Positions 8,920 to 18,157 of a stretch of 47,590 nt of DNA are shown here, piece by piece. The translations under genes were made by a program, and so were the position numbers. A model generated the notes under the pieces. The model saw nothing but the letters and a program-made list of their open reading frames with translations. It did not search any database and had not been told where the DNA came from. This stretch comes from a bacterium (lineage in GTDB: Bacteria; Patescibacteriota; Andersenbacteria; UBA10190). The stretch lies in the NCBI GenBank assembly GCA_027624555.1, contig JAQBWN010000005.1:1-47590 (forward strand), in the 5' to 3' direction. Within the stretch, counting starts at the first letter, position 1. Each line of letters begins with the position of its first letter.

Positions 8920-10229
8920 CGAAAGGATTTACCTTAATTGAAGTACTGATTGCGGCGTTTGTTTTTGCAGTGCTATCAGTCGGTATTTTTGGGCTACTTG
9001 GGCTGATATTGCGATCGAATCACGATAGTCAACGACGCATAATCGCTACTGCGCTCGCGAATGAAAAAATGGAAATGGCACGAAATCTTCCCTATGAAAG
9101 TGTCGGCACTGTGGGGGGTGTACCTGCTGGCCCGATTGTTCAAAGTGAACAAATTACTCGAAGTGGAAGTGCGTATACAGTAGAAACTGATATTCGATAT
9201 ATAGATGACCCGTTCGACGGGACAAGTACTTCTGATCCTGTTGATACGGTGAATACTGATTATAAGCAGGTACGAGTCGAGGTGTCTTTCGCGGGGAGAG
9301 TTTCTTCGCGTCCTGTTCTCTTAATTACCCAAGTTTCTTCGCAGGGCATTGAGAGCGGAGATTCCTTAGGAACCCTTGTATTTCAAGCATTAAATGCAGC
9401 GGGAATAGGAGTAGCGGGGGCAACTGTGCATTTGGTAAACGCTTCTCTGAGCCCTGTGCTAGATTTCACTACTTCAACAAACAACGAAGGTTTGGTTACT
9501 ATTCCGGGCCTTACGCCTTCCGCTGGTACCTATGAAATTTCAGTTACAAAGAATGGGTATACCTCTGAGCAAACATATAACGCAACTAGTACTTTTATTC
9601 CAGATGTTGATCATTCGCATTTAAACGCTCTTGCGGGGGAGGTTACGAACAAGACATTTTCCATTGATGCGGTGAGCAGTGTCTCCATACAAACTCAGAG
9701 CGATACCGAAGCTGTTATAGGGAATGTGCCGTTTACGATACAAGGCACGAAAAAAATTGGAACTGACGACTTGGGTATACCTGTGTATCAGTTTTCTCGT
9801 GAGGATACGACAGATGTGTCTGGCATATTTAGTTATGCAAATATGACCTGGGATACGTATTCATTTTCTATTGATGGGGTTATATCAGGGTACGACATTA
9901 AGGAAACAAATGTTCCGCTACCACTTATTCTTGTTCCGGGAGCTGCAGTGCAACTTACTGCGGCGCTTGTTCCTCACCAGGAGTTTACACTACATGCAAC
10001 CGTTCTTGATATTACTGGAGCGCCCGTAGCAAATGCTACCGTTCATCTCACGGGTGTGGGGTACGACGAAACTCTTCAAACAACGCAATATGGGCAAGTA
10101 TTTTTTACCCCTATTGGTACAGCTGGAGATTTTGAGATAACGGTAGACGCGCCTGGATACCAGCAAGTTGTGCAATTAGTTACTATAGATGCAGGTGTGC
10201 GGTTACAGATTATTATAAATTCGATATGA
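8916..10229 (+). CDS. PilV-like prepilin with a large Ig-like/carboxypeptidase-regulatory tail
   Basis: Begins with a class III signal, KGFTLIEVLIAAFVFAVLS, with the prepilin peptidase site after Gly and Glu at +5; the hydrophobic helix would join the pilus or minor pilin tip. At 437 residues it is far longer than usual minor pilins. From about residue 150 there are repeated beta-sandwich units resembling carboxypeptidase-regulatory domains (GTLVFQALNAAGIGVAGATV, later a second and third GAPVANATVHLTGV-type unit) with NEGLVTIPGL-like turns. This suggests an adhesive or stalk-like minor pilin displaying CARDB/CarbReg modules. Both ends overlap neighbours by ATGA. Confidence 0.8.
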   Translation: MTKGFTLIEVLIAAFVFAVLSVGIFGLLGLILRSNHDSQRRIIATALANEKMEMARNLPYESVGTVGGVPAGPIVQSEQITRSGSAYTVETDIRYIDDPFDGTSTSDPVDTVNTDYKQVRVEVSFAGRVSSRPVLLITQVSSQGIESGDSLGTLVFQALNAAGIGVAGATVHLVNASLSPVLDFTTSTNNEGLVTIPGLTPSAGTYEISVTKNGYTSEQTYNATSTFIPDVDHSHLNALAGEVTNKTFSIDAVSSVSIQTQSDTEAVIGNVPFTIQGTKKIGTDDLGIPVYQFSREDTTDVSGIFSYANMTWDTYSFSIDGVISGYDIKETNVPLPLILVPGAAVQLTAALVPHQEFTLHATVLDITGAPVANATVHLTGVGYDETLQTTQYGQVFFTPIGTAGDFEITVDAPGYQQVVQLVTIDAGVRLQIIINSI

Positions 10230-10696
10230 AGGGTTTTACGGTTATTGAAATCCTTGTTGCTATTGGAATCTCGAGCATGTTGTTTGTGGGCATGGCGATT
10301 CTTATAGCAACTGCGCTTCCGGTCTATCGTTCAACGTTTGTCCAAACAAGTGTGAATGACACTGCTCGTGTACAACTTAAGAGAATAGCAAATGAAATAC
10401 GTGAAGCTCGCGTTTCCGATGAAGGCTCGTATCCTATTGTAGAGGCAACTGGCTTTAAGTTAGTGTTTTATGCAGATATAGATGGAGATGATGCAACTGA
10501 GCGAGTGCGATATGAGTTAGTAGGGGCACATCTAGAGAGGGGCATAATTAATCCGATTGGAAATCCCGCAGTGTATGATGAAGGGCAAGAGGTAGTATCG
10601 ACTGTTTCGAGTTTTGTCTATAATGGCTCGAGTCCTCTTTTTACGTATTATGGAAGTGATTACCCCACTAATTCAAATCCTCTTGTGCTACCATAA
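10226..10696 (+). CDS. PilW/GspJ-like minor prepilin
   Basis: 156 residues. The N-terminus KGFTVIEILVAIGISSMLF is a type IV prepilin signal with Gly before Phe and Glu at +5, followed by the long hydrophobic helix. The rest has the pattern of PilW/GspJ minor pilins (RIANEIREAR, then short beta segments). It would be cleaved by a PilD peptidase that is not in this window. It overlaps the previous stop by 4 bp and ends 4 bp before the next gene. Confidence 0.8.
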   Translation: MKGFTVIEILVAIGISSMLFVGMAILIATALPVYRSTFVQTSVNDTARVQLKRIANEIREARVSDEGSYPIVEATGFKLVFYADIDGDDATERVRYELVGAHLERGIINPIGNPAVYDEGQEVVSTVSSFVYNGSSPLFTYYGSDYPTNSNPLVLP

Positions 10697-10700
10697 TTGT

Positions 10701-11411
10701 ATGCGACATTATTTTACTACTTTCTTTCTCTTTTGTTTGTTGCTCTTGCTTGCAACAACAACAAGTTTTTTTGTACTCGCGCAATCTCCGAGTGAGAGTC
10801 CTGGACCTTCCCCTACCCCATCACCCACTCCAACACCAACTGTACTGCCTACTGCGTCACCGTCTGTATCAGTGACACCCACTCCTACACCCATAGACAA
10901 TGCTACGGATTTGACCTGTGATGCGACGTGGCTATTGGAATTTGAGCTGTACGAGCCAAGTCAGGCAGTACGGTACGGACAAGTAGACTTTGCTCTTACG
11001 CTACCTGGGTATGAGTATGGGAATGTTCCCAATAACCCTAGAATCCGAAGCGCGTACCAATACCCAAACACTCTTGTTTTCGACTCTTCTCTAGTAATAA
11101 CGGATTGGGATGAAATTGGTAGAAAGTACACGGGATATATACTGATGGAGAGTGCGGATGCGGTTATTGTGGAGTTTGATCTGTGGTGTAAGACGTTCAC
11201 AAGCGAAGAACCTTATACGCTTACAAGAACGTACACATGGACAATTCCTGAGAGTGGAACGCCGCTGCCATCACCGACACCGAATGCTACTATTTCTGAT
11301 ATTCGCTATGTTTCTTTTGGGTTAGCTCTTGATGCAGACCCAGCCCTTGATCCTCTTGGCATCTTTATAAAATCCCAGGTGCAATTGCGCAACTTAAAAT
11401 CTAATTTATGA
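10701..11411 (+). CDS. Exported Pro/Thr/Ser-linker protein of the pilus operon, unknown function
   Basis: 236 residues. It has a clear signal peptide (hydrophobic stretch LFCLLLLLATTTSFFVLAQ) and then a low-complexity linker of S, P, T and V from about residue 30 to 70, the type of segment that is O-glycosylated in other bacteria. A beta-rich domain follows (LTCDATWLLEFELYEPSQ...). A longer frame open from 10614 overlaps the previous gene; the ATG at 10701 was chosen because the signal peptide begins there. Location just upstream of a protein O-mannosyltransferase makes the linker a plausible substrate (inference). Confidence 0.7.
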   Translation: MRHYFTTFFLFCLLLLLATTTSFFVLAQSPSESPGPSPTPSPTPTPTVLPTASPSVSVTPTPTPIDNATDLTCDATWLLEFELYEPSQAVRYGQVDFALTLPGYEYGNVPNNPRIRSAYQYPNTLVFDSSLVITDWDEIGRKYTGYILMESADAVIVEFDLWCKTFTSEEPYTLTRTYTWTIPESGTPLPSPTPNATISDIRYVSFGLALDADPALDPLGIFIKSQVQLRNLKSNL

Positions 11412-12979
11412 ATAACGGGATTGGGATAAAAAAACACTTTTTCATTGGAGTAATAACAATCTTTATTATTTCATTTTTTGTTCGTGCGATGTTTTTGGGA
11501 GCGGTAGGCCAGGTTATATTTGATGAAGTTCATTTTGGGAAGTTTGTTTCGTCGTATTGTTGCACTGGAGAAAGATTTTTTGATATTCATCCGCCTATCG
11601 GCAAGCTTATTATTGCTGGCGGATCGTATGTTGCAGGATACCGCGGAGGGTTTTCGTTTGAATCTATTGGTCAGCAATACGGTGAAATTTCTATTATAGC
11701 TATTCGTTTTATGCCCGCTCTTGCTGGGGTACTGTTGCCGCTTATTGTATTTATTCTTTTGCAACAGGTAGGTGTCTCGTATTCATTTTCTTTTTTGGGA
11801 GGTATAGCTGTTGCGCTTGATAACGCATTTATTGTTGAGTCTCGAATTATTATAACCGATAGCATTTTATTGTCTGCAACATTTGGCGCGATAGCGTGTG
11901 CGTTTGCAAGTATACGTTCCAAAAGTGAATGGTATAGTTGGGGGTTTTCTATACTTGCCGGAGTTTTCAGTGGGGTGGCAGTTGGCACAAAATTTACTGG
12001 TCTTATTGCCGGTGGGGTAGTGTTGGTCATGTTTATATTGGAAGCGTTTAACCCCTCCTTTGTAAGAAGGAAAAAACTATTATTAAAAATTATGCTCGTT
12101 AGTCTTGTTGCAATATTGGTATACACGCTTGGATGGATTCTTCATTTTTCGCTCCTTACAATGCCAGGCTCGGGAGATGCTTGGGGTATTCCTACAGGAA
12201 ATTTTTGGACAGACGTTGTAACAACTCATAAGCAAATGGTATCCGCAAATTACAACCTGACTGCAGATCACCCGTACGGCAGTAAGTGGTTTACGTGGCC
12301 ATTCATGGCGCGATCGGTATTTTATTGGCAAGGAAGTAATGGGAACCAGTTTATTTACTTACTGGGCAATCCGGTTGTTTGGTGGGGAAGCTTCTTCTTA
12401 TTTTGTTTTGGTATAGTCTCGTTGTTTTTGAAAATTGCGAGCGGAGCCAAGAGCAGCCTTCGCGAGGTTTTCTCAAGCGGTGCATGGGTGTTTCTTTTGG
12501 GATATTTTGTATCGTTTGTCCCTCTCATGCGCGTTCCGCGAGTATTATTTCTGTATCACTATTTAACTCCGCTTCTGTTTTCTTTATTATTTGGTATATG
12601 GCTACTAGATTGGGTTATAAAAAAAGGCAAAGTGCGCCAATTATTTCTTGGACTTTCTTTCTTTTCTTTGGTAGTTCCCGTCCCAGGGTGGTGGTATCAA
12701 ATGACACCCGTGTGGATGTTGTCACTAACATTCGATAGCTCTTTTCCTGCATTTTTACTATGGCGCTTTGTGCTGTTTGCTTGTTTTTTTCTAATCCTTA
12801 GCCTGCTTGCAATACTACCTTCCTTTCGGAAAATATTCTTTACACAGCCTGCAATTGTACTGTTTGTTGGCGTGGTTATAGTTCTTGGTTTTATAGTGAT
12901 AAGTCCAATCACGTACGGAATTCCTTTGTCAGATTCTTGGTATAACCTCCTCTTTTCTACGTTCTCTTCGTGGCGTTAA
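11408..12979 (+). CDS. Protein O-mannosyltransferase, GT39/PMT family
   Basis: A polytopic membrane enzyme that would transfer mannose from a polyprenyl-phosphate carrier to Ser/Thr of exported proteins. 523 residues, many membrane helices. The first external loop has the family's catalytic signature FDEVHFGKF (Asp-Glu, around residue 37) and FFDIHPPIGK. Later DHPYGSKWFTWPF and LLGNPVVWW match the C-terminal PMT region. It lies in the middle of the pilus operon, overlapping the Pro/Thr-rich exported protein by 4 bp, which suggests that pilins or their accessory proteins are O-mannosylated. Glycosylation of the surface pili is inferred, not seen. Confidence 0.85.
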   Translation: MNNGIGIKKHFFIGVITIFIISFFVRAMFLGAVGQVIFDEVHFGKFVSSYCCTGERFFDIHPPIGKLIIAGGSYVAGYRGGFSFESIGQQYGEISIIAIRFMPALAGVLLPLIVFILLQQVGVSYSFSFLGGIAVALDNAFIVESRIIITDSILLSATFGAIACAFASIRSKSEWYSWGFSILAGVFSGVAVGTKFTGLIAGGVVLVMFILEAFNPSFVRRKKLLLKIMLVSLVAILVYTLGWILHFSLLTMPGSGDAWGIPTGNFWTDVVTTHKQMVSANYNLTADHPYGSKWFTWPFMARSVFYWQGSNGNQFIYLLGNPVVWWGSFFLFCFGIVSLFLKIASGAKSSLREVFSSGAWVFLLGYFVSFVPLMRVPRVLFLYHYLTPLLFSLLFGIWLLDWVIKKGKVRQLFLGLSFFSLVVPVPGWWYQMTPVWMLSLTFDSSFPAFLLWRFVLFACFFLILSLLAILPSFRKIFFTQPAIVLFVGVVIVLGFIVISPITYGIPLSDSWYNLLFSTFSSWR

Positions 12980-12980
12980 T

Positions 12981-14339
12981 ATGAATACCAAAAACCAATC
13001 GGGCGGAATTCTTATTATGAATGTAGTATTATTGGCGATGTTTTTGGTGATGTTTGTAAGTTTAAGTAATGTAACAAGCCTTCAGTATCGTGAAGGAGGG
13101 CTGGCAGCACAAGATGAAACGGCATTTCAAATTGCAGAAGCTGGACTCAACTTTGCTCGGTGGAGACTTTCTCACGAACCGACAAATTTTTCACCTATCA
13201 CTCAAGAGGTGGATGATCAGTTGGAGGGAGTACTTGGGAGTTATACGCTTACGTTTACTGCGCCAGATACGGGTAGTACGGTAGTTAATATTGCTTCTGC
13301 TGGGCATACAGCGAACGCTCCTGGGCGAGATGTGATACTCGAGGCAACATATGGGATTCCGTCCCTTGCGCAATATGTAATGCTTACAAATAGTGATGTG
13401 TGGTACAAATCCGAAATTCATGGAAAAGTACACTCTAACGGTGGAATTCGAATGGACGGCAACTCTGATAGTTTGATGACGAGCGCAAAAGAAACATACA
13501 CGTGCCAAGATTTTCATGGATGTCATAATCAAACGAAACCTGGTATTTGGGGGAGTGGAACCGATAGTGCGCTGTGGCAATTTCCTGTTCCTCCTGTCGA
13601 CTATGGTAGTCTTACACTCGATTTGCTTACCATGAAAACTGCTTCGGAGGATGCAGGGACGTATCTTCTACCTTCAGGAGCACAAGGATATCACATTGTA
13701 TTTAACGCCGATAATACGTATTCCGTGTACCGTGTTGATACAAAAACTCCTGTTATTCGCTCTTATTTTGAAGATACGGGTTGGGCGTGGATGTCGCATG
13801 ATATAGCAACTGAAACATTTTTATCGACTGCAGCAGTACCTGAAAATGGCATTATTTATGCAGAAGATACTCTTTGGATACAGGGGGATATTCGTTCTCG
13901 CGTGGCAGTAGCTACTGGCCGTTTTCCAGACACTCCAAGTACGAATACCGACCTTATTATTAATGGAAATATTTCCTATGGAGGGGTGATTGATGGAAGT
14001 AGAATGCTGGGCGCTGTAGCGCAGGGGAATGTTCTGATTCCATATTCTGCCGCTCCTGATGTGTTGCAAATGGATGGTGCGTATATTGCGCAACACGGAA
14101 GATTTGGCAGAAGATACTATACGTCAGGAGCGTACAAGAAGCGCACAAGTATTACTCGGTTTGGTATGGTTGGTAGTAACTTAACTCCCATCACGGAGTG
14201 GTCTGATGGTAATAGCGTTGTGCTTAGTGGGTATGAGCAAAGTAGCGCAACGTACGATCCTAATTTACTTTATACTCCGCCGCCATTTTTCCCGACGAGT
14301 GGAGAATATCAATTTCTATCATGGAGTAGAAAAGAGTAA
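12981..14339 (+). CDS. PilX-like pilus assembly protein
   Basis: 452 residues. N-terminal cytoplasmic stub then one membrane helix (about 10-30, ILIMNVVLLAMFLVMFVSL) and the motif FQIAEAGLNFARW, typical of PilX N-terminal regions in which a helix packs like a pilin. The large remainder (from about 130) is a repetitive beta-rich domain with SEIHGKVHSNGGIRMDG and cysteines at about residues 175 and 181 (TCQDFHGC), a possible disulfide. No Gly-Phe prepilin cleavage site is seen. It begins 1 bp after the mannosyltransferase stop. Confidence 0.65.
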   Translation: MNTKNQSGGILIMNVVLLAMFLVMFVSLSNVTSLQYREGGLAAQDETAFQIAEAGLNFARWRLSHEPTNFSPITQEVDDQLEGVLGSYTLTFTAPDTGSTVVNIASAGHTANAPGRDVILEATYGIPSLAQYVMLTNSDVWYKSEIHGKVHSNGGIRMDGNSDSLMTSAKETYTCQDFHGCHNQTKPGIWGSGTDSALWQFPVPPVDYGSLTLDLLTMKTASEDAGTYLLPSGAQGYHIVFNADNTYSVYRVDTKTPVIRSYFEDTGWAWMSHDIATETFLSTAAVPENGIIYAEDTLWIQGDIRSRVAVATGRFPDTPSTNTDLIINGNISYGGVIDGSRMLGAVAQGNVLIPYSAAPDVLQMDGAYIAQHGRFGRRYYTSGAYKKRTSITRFGMVGSNLTPITEWSDGNSVVLSGYEQSSATYDPNLLYTPPPFFPTSGEYQFLSWSRKE

Positions 14340-14351
14340 ACTATATGGAGT

Positions 14352-15383
14352 ATGATTGGCATTGATATATCGGATCAGACAATTAAAATAGTGCAGTTAT
14401 CATCCGCACCAAAGTGGCGGCTGGTTTCGCATTGCATAAAGACGTTGCCTCGCGGAGTAATTGAAAATGGAGTTGTGCTTGATAAGAAAAAAATGGGAGA
14501 AGAAATCATCACAGCTCTTACTTCGTGTCGTATACCAGTAAAAATAAAAGATAGTGTCGTAGCTTCTATTCCGGAAACACAATCCTTCCTCCGGGTTATA
14601 GAAATACCCACAATGAGCGAAGATGAAATTCACGAAGCAGTTCGTTGGGAAATAGCTCAACATATTCCGTTTGGATTAGATAACGTCTATGTAGATTGGC
14701 AAGCGTGCTCTGCTAGTAATCACTTGGTAAAAAGCGGCGCAATGGAGGTGGAAGTTGGTGCGGCTCAGAAGAAGGTTGTTGACCCACTCTATGATGTTAT
14801 GCAATTAATAGGGCTTGATGTTGCCGCATTTGAACTTGAGAGTCAGGCTATTATGCGTTCCCTTGTTTCGCGGGATTGGAAACGTAAACAAGGCATCCTA
14901 ATTATTGATATTGGGAATACGGCTACTAATGTAGTTGTGTACGATTACGGTGCGAGTAGGTTTGCGGCGAGCTTGCCACAGGGAGTGGTACAATTACTTC
15001 GAGATGTACCGCAGCAAGATGCGGAGCAAATAACAGAAAACTTACATGCATTGCCGAAATGGTTTTCTGATAGAGTAGAAGCGACAGTGTCTGTTGCTGC
15101 AGACGCGCTAGTTCGGGATATCTTTGGTATAGTACAGTATTACGATAGTATTGATACGCAACATGCTGTAAAAGAGATTATTCTCACCGGAGGAGGGTCT
15201 AATTTGCTAGGGCTAGATCGAGCATTTCTTAAATATTTTACGGAAGTACACATACAGCGAGGGAATCCGTGGGTGAATATTTTGAAAGGGAAACGGGTCG
15301 CAAAACCCCCTATGCCCCTTGAAGAATCTGTTCGATATTCTACTGCTATTGGTCTTGCGCTTCGTTCCTGCGTGCCCCTATGA
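14352..15383 (+). CDS. pilM: Type IV pilus protein PilM (actin-like ATPase)
   Basis: 343 residues with an FtsA/actin-like fold. MIGIDISDQTIKIVQL is the phosphate-1 strand, LIIDIGNTATNVVVYDYG the phosphate-2 motif, and LTGGGSNLLGLD the adenosine loop. PilM sits in the cytoplasm, binds the N-terminus of PilN and links the envelope platform to PilB/PilC. The typical PilM sequence AVRWEIAQHIPF, which begins the family-specific 1C domain, is present. It is followed by pilN with a 4-bp overlap. Confidence 0.93.
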   Translation: MIGIDISDQTIKIVQLSSAPKWRLVSHCIKTLPRGVIENGVVLDKKKMGEEIITALTSCRIPVKIKDSVVASIPETQSFLRVIEIPTMSEDEIHEAVRWEIAQHIPFGLDNVYVDWQACSASNHLVKSGAMEVEVGAAQKKVVDPLYDVMQLIGLDVAAFELESQAIMRSLVSRDWKRKQGILIIDIGNTATNVVVYDYGASRFAASLPQGVVQLLRDVPQQDAEQITENLHALPKWFSDRVEATVSVAADALVRDIFGIVQYYDSIDTQHAVKEIILTGGGSNLLGLDRAFLKYFTEVHIQRGNPWVNILKGKRVAKPPMPLEESVRYSTAIGLALRSCVPL

Positions 15384-15919
15384 AAGACGACATTAATTTA
15401 TTGCCTCCTGGTGCCCAGGCTACTCGCAGGGAGCGTGTGAAGGTGCGTAGAGAGCGTTCATTTAGTATTGCCGCAGTATGTGCGTGTCTGTTTATTCTCG
15501 GAGTGTACGGAGTTATTTGGTGGCACTTGAAGAATGCAAAAAGTTCTATTGAAGATCAAATTATTATACAGAATAAAGATAGAATTACTATTTCAGAGCA
15601 AAATAAGATATTTAATACATCTATTACCGAAATAGATTCTCGTATAGCGGATGTCACTTTGTGGACTGCTTATATTTCGGATGTGGTGTCTTCCGTTCCA
15701 AAAGGAATTCTTATATCGCGTATCGAGCTGGTTGAAGAACCAGAAACCCTCGTCGTCACAGGTACGGCATCGTTGGGGTCTAGTGTTGTTGAATACCAGA
15801 GGGCACTTGAAGCGTTGCCGTGGGTGGATCGCGTAGAAGCACCGTTGCAGAATTTTGCACGCGCACCAAAAGCGATTGCGGTGTTTACTATTTTTCACAA
15901 GAAGCCCCCTGCTCTATGA
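15380..15919 (+). CDS. pilN: Type IV pilus alignment protein PilN
   Basis: 179 residues: a cytoplasmic N-terminus with the conserved INLLPPG that docks on PilM, one membrane helix (about 28-48), a coiled coil, then a ferredoxin-like domain (GILISRIELVEEPETLVVTG) that pairs with PilO. Its order after pilM and before pilO is the standard one. Confidence 0.9.
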   Translation: MKDDINLLPPGAQATRRERVKVRRERSFSIAAVCACLFILGVYGVIWWHLKNAKSSIEDQIIIQNKDRITISEQNKIFNTSITEIDSRIADVTLWTAYISDVVSSVPKGILISRIELVEEPETLVVTGTASLGSSVVEYQRALEALPWVDRVEAPLQNFARAPKAIAVFTIFHKKPPAL

Positions 15920-16512
15920 AGCAACTTTTTCGCATTCTTATATACGTGTTCTGCCTCAGTTTGCTTGTGGGTGGCATCGTGTATGTCCATATACACGTGA
16001 GTGTTTTATGGAGAGATGCCGAATTACGCCTGGTGCAACTTTTAGATGTGCCTGCACAAACGAGTCATACTACCGCTCTGAAAAAAAGATTTGATTTAGC
16101 TTCTGCAGAAATGGATACTATTTATGCGGCAATTCCAACGCGAGATGAACTTGTTGCGGTTGTCGCAGCAATCTCTGCCGAAGCCATACGATCTGGAATT
16201 TCAGCACAAGTACCTATTGTACAAACAGCAAAGATACCAGAAGAGGGCACGGCCCCTACTCGTTTTGAGGATGTTCGCATTCAAATAGTGGCTTCGGGAC
16301 AACCCGCAGCATTGGCATTATTTTTACATCGCGTTGAACATCTGCTATACATTCTTCATCTTGCTTCATGGAAAATAGATACCATGCAGAAATCCTCGGT
16401 TACCCCGTTTACTTCCGAAGTGCTCTCTGGTGAGCAGGTGGCTCCACCGCTTAGCACTTCTCTTGAGGCGAGTATTTCCCTTATTATACAAAATAAACCT
16501 CTAACTCCGTAA
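15916..16512 (+). CDS. pilO: Type IV pilus alignment protein PilO
   Basis: 198 residues from the ATG at 15916, which overlaps the pilN stop as ATGA; an earlier in-frame start at 15820 would run through pilN and is rejected. A short N-terminus is followed by a membrane helix (residues 6-28), a coiled coil with PTRDELVAVVAAISAEA, and a C-terminal ferredoxin-like domain. PilO forms a heterodimer with PilN in the cell envelope. Sequence similarity in this family is weak, so the call rests mainly on topology and order. Confidence 0.8.
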   Translation: MKQLFRILIYVFCLSLLVGGIVYVHIHVSVLWRDAELRLVQLLDVPAQTSHTTALKKRFDLASAEMDTIYAAIPTRDELVAVVAAISAEAIRSGISAQVPIVQTAKIPEEGTAPTRFEDVRIQIVASGQPAALALFLHRVEHLLYILHLASWKIDTMQKSSVTPFTSEVLSGEQVAPPLSTSLEASISLIIQNKPLTP

Positions 16513-16515
16513 TCT

Positions 16516-16800
16516 ATGAATATTTGGAAATATCGCATACTACACATTATCTACTTCTATGAGAGAATAATTTCTATTATCATTCTTTGCTTTGGAGGTA
16601 TGGTTGCGCTTGGTGTAGTGTATCAGTTTTTGTTTACTAGTCCTGCTGTTGAATTTGTACAGGAAACGACGAGCGAAGTTGCTCTCAATCAAGAGGCCGT
16701 TTTGCGAGTTACTCTGTGGAGTAAAAAGAGGAAAGATGAGAGTATTGTACCGTTTAGTATTCCAGAGAGCGCATTTGATATCGTTGACGTGACTCCATGA
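16516..16800 (+). CDS. Small membrane protein at the end of the pilus cluster, unknown
   Basis: 94 residues with one N-terminal membrane helix (about 18-40) and a short outer domain (VEFVQETTSEVALNQEAVLRVTLWS). Position after pilO suggests a place that PilP has in other bacteria, but no PilP lipobox or HQ-rich domain is seen, so the role is open. It overlaps the next gene by 4 bp. Confidence 0.6.
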   Translation: MNIWKYRILHIIYFYERIISIIILCFGGMVALGVVYQFLFTSPAVEFVQETTSEVALNQEAVLRVTLWSKKRKDESIVPFSIPESAFDIVDVTP

Positions 16801-17207
16801 AGTCGGTTCTTTTTTTTGGCTCATTCGACCCTCTTCATGCCGGACATAAACACGCATTCCAGGAAGCGCGATCCTTAGGAGATTATCTTATAGTAGTGGT
16901 TGCTCGAGATAGTACTATTCGTGAACAAAAAAAACGATCACCTTATCAGAAAGAATATGAACGACTTGCACAGGTTGCAGCCCAGTGCAGCGTTGATGAG
17001 GCGATTCTGGGTGACGAATTCCCGTCTTTGTATACATTACTTACAAGTATTCCATTTGATATTCTTGCGCTTGGCTATGATCAGGTAGCATCTCATGAGA
17101 AAATTACTTCACGTTTGGAAAATAGTGGTAAAGGTCATATTTCTATTGTCCGCTTAGCTGCATTTGAGCCCCATCAGTATAAGTCCTCTCTATTGCGCTC
17201 TTCATGA
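16797..17207 (+). CDS. Cytidylyltransferase-like nucleotidyltransferase (TagD/RibL type)
   Basis: 136 residues with the nucleotidyltransferase signature FGSFDPLHAGHKHAF (HxGH at residues 17-20) and a C-terminal SSLLR that resembles the ISTTxxR phosphate-binding motif. The family joins a nucleoside monophosphate to a phosphorylated acceptor such as glycerol-3-phosphate or FMN. Substrate cannot be assigned. It is translationally coupled to the preceding small membrane protein. Confidence 0.75.
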   Translation: MKSVLFFGSFDPLHAGHKHAFQEARSLGDYLIVVVARDSTIREQKKRSPYQKEYERLAQVAAQCSVDEAILGDEFPSLYTLLTSIPFDILALGYDQVASHEKITSRLENSGKGHISIVRLAAFEPHQYKSSLLRSS

Positions 17208-17221
17208 TACAATAAGGAAAT

Positions 17222-18157
17222 ATGACTGACCCAATTATTCTTCCTGTTGGAATTTCTATAGGAATTGTTGCGTTTTTACTCAGCCTGTTACCCGCAGGGT
17301 TTTTCTTGTGGATATGGTATTTGCGCAATAAAGACCGCAGTCTTCCATCGGGAACTATTGCTCGGGGATTTTGCCTTGGTATGGCATTGGTTTGGCCTGC
17401 ATTTTTGTTAGAGCAAAAAGCTCACGAGATATGGAAAATTATCTCTCCTGCAACGGAACGCTACTATGGCGGAAATGTATTACCGATAATTCACATACAA
17501 GATCTTCTCTTGCCTGCACTCGCTACCTTTTTTATTGTCGCACTTATCGAGGAAGGGCTTCGATACGCAGCAATGCGATATTGGATACGAAGGAGTAAAA
17601 AAATTGATCAGGTGTTTGATGGATTATTGATTGGAGTTGCCGTGGGGCTTGGGTTTGCAACACTTGAAAATACCCTGTATTTCAATAGCCTGTTAGGGAA
17701 TCAACAGTTTGATACACTCGTATTTGTATTCTTTTTACGATTTATTATTTCAACGCTTGCTCATATTAGTTTCGCCGGCATTATGGGAACACTCATTGCG
17801 CGCGGACTTTTTCATATGTTTCAGCCAAAGGCGTATCTTATACCAGCATTTGCTATCCCTTGGTTTTTACATGGCTTGTTCGACCTTCTTTTGGGGACGG
17901 GGTATGGCGTATACGCTGTTATTATTTTGTTTCCTGCACTTTTTACGCTTATTCTTTGGACGACCAATCGAGAGTTTTACATCATTCACAGAAACGATGG
18001 AAAATTTCTCGCCACATCTCATATGCCAGAAGATTCTTCTATGCGGGTACTTGAAACGGTGGTTCAGACCGAAAATTCTCCCTGGAATAAGCATGCACCT
18101 TGGTTGAATACGAATAAGTCATATCGCACTATCATTAATGCGATGAAATTAAAATGA
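17222..18157 (+). CDS. PrsW-family intramembrane protease
   Basis: 311 residues, about eight hydrophobic segments. The PrsW motifs are all visible: IEEGLRYAAM near residue 108, DGLLIGVAVGLGFATLEN around 135-152, AHISFAG near 180 and WFLHGLFDLLL near 217. These hold the Glu-Glu, Glu-Asn and His residues that form the predicted glutamic/metal active site. PrsW of Bacillus cleaves an anti-sigma factor; the target here is unknown. A TACAAT box at 17208-17213 is 8 nt before the ATG, so it probably has its own promoter. Confidence 0.8.
   Translation: MTDPIILPVGISIGIVAFLLSLLPAGFFLWIWYLRNKDRSLPSGTIARGFCLGMALVWPAFLLEQKAHEIWKIISPATERYYGGNVLPIIHIQDLLLPALATFFIVALIEEGLRYAAMRYWIRRSKKIDQVFDGLLIGVAVGLGFATLENTLYFNSLLGNQQFDTLVFVFFLRFIISTLAHISFAGIMGTLIARGLFHMFQPKAYLIPAFAIPWFLHGLFDLLLGTGYGVYAVIILFPALFTLILWTTNREFYIIHRNDGKFLATSHMPEDSSMRVLETVVQTENSPWNKHAPWLNTNKSYRTIINAMKLK

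Noticed and set aside
15380-15919. Alternative genetic code (TGA as Gly or Trp)
   Set aside because: TGA ends pilN, pilV-like and many other genes at the expected length, several in ATGA overlaps; Trp is TGG throughout.
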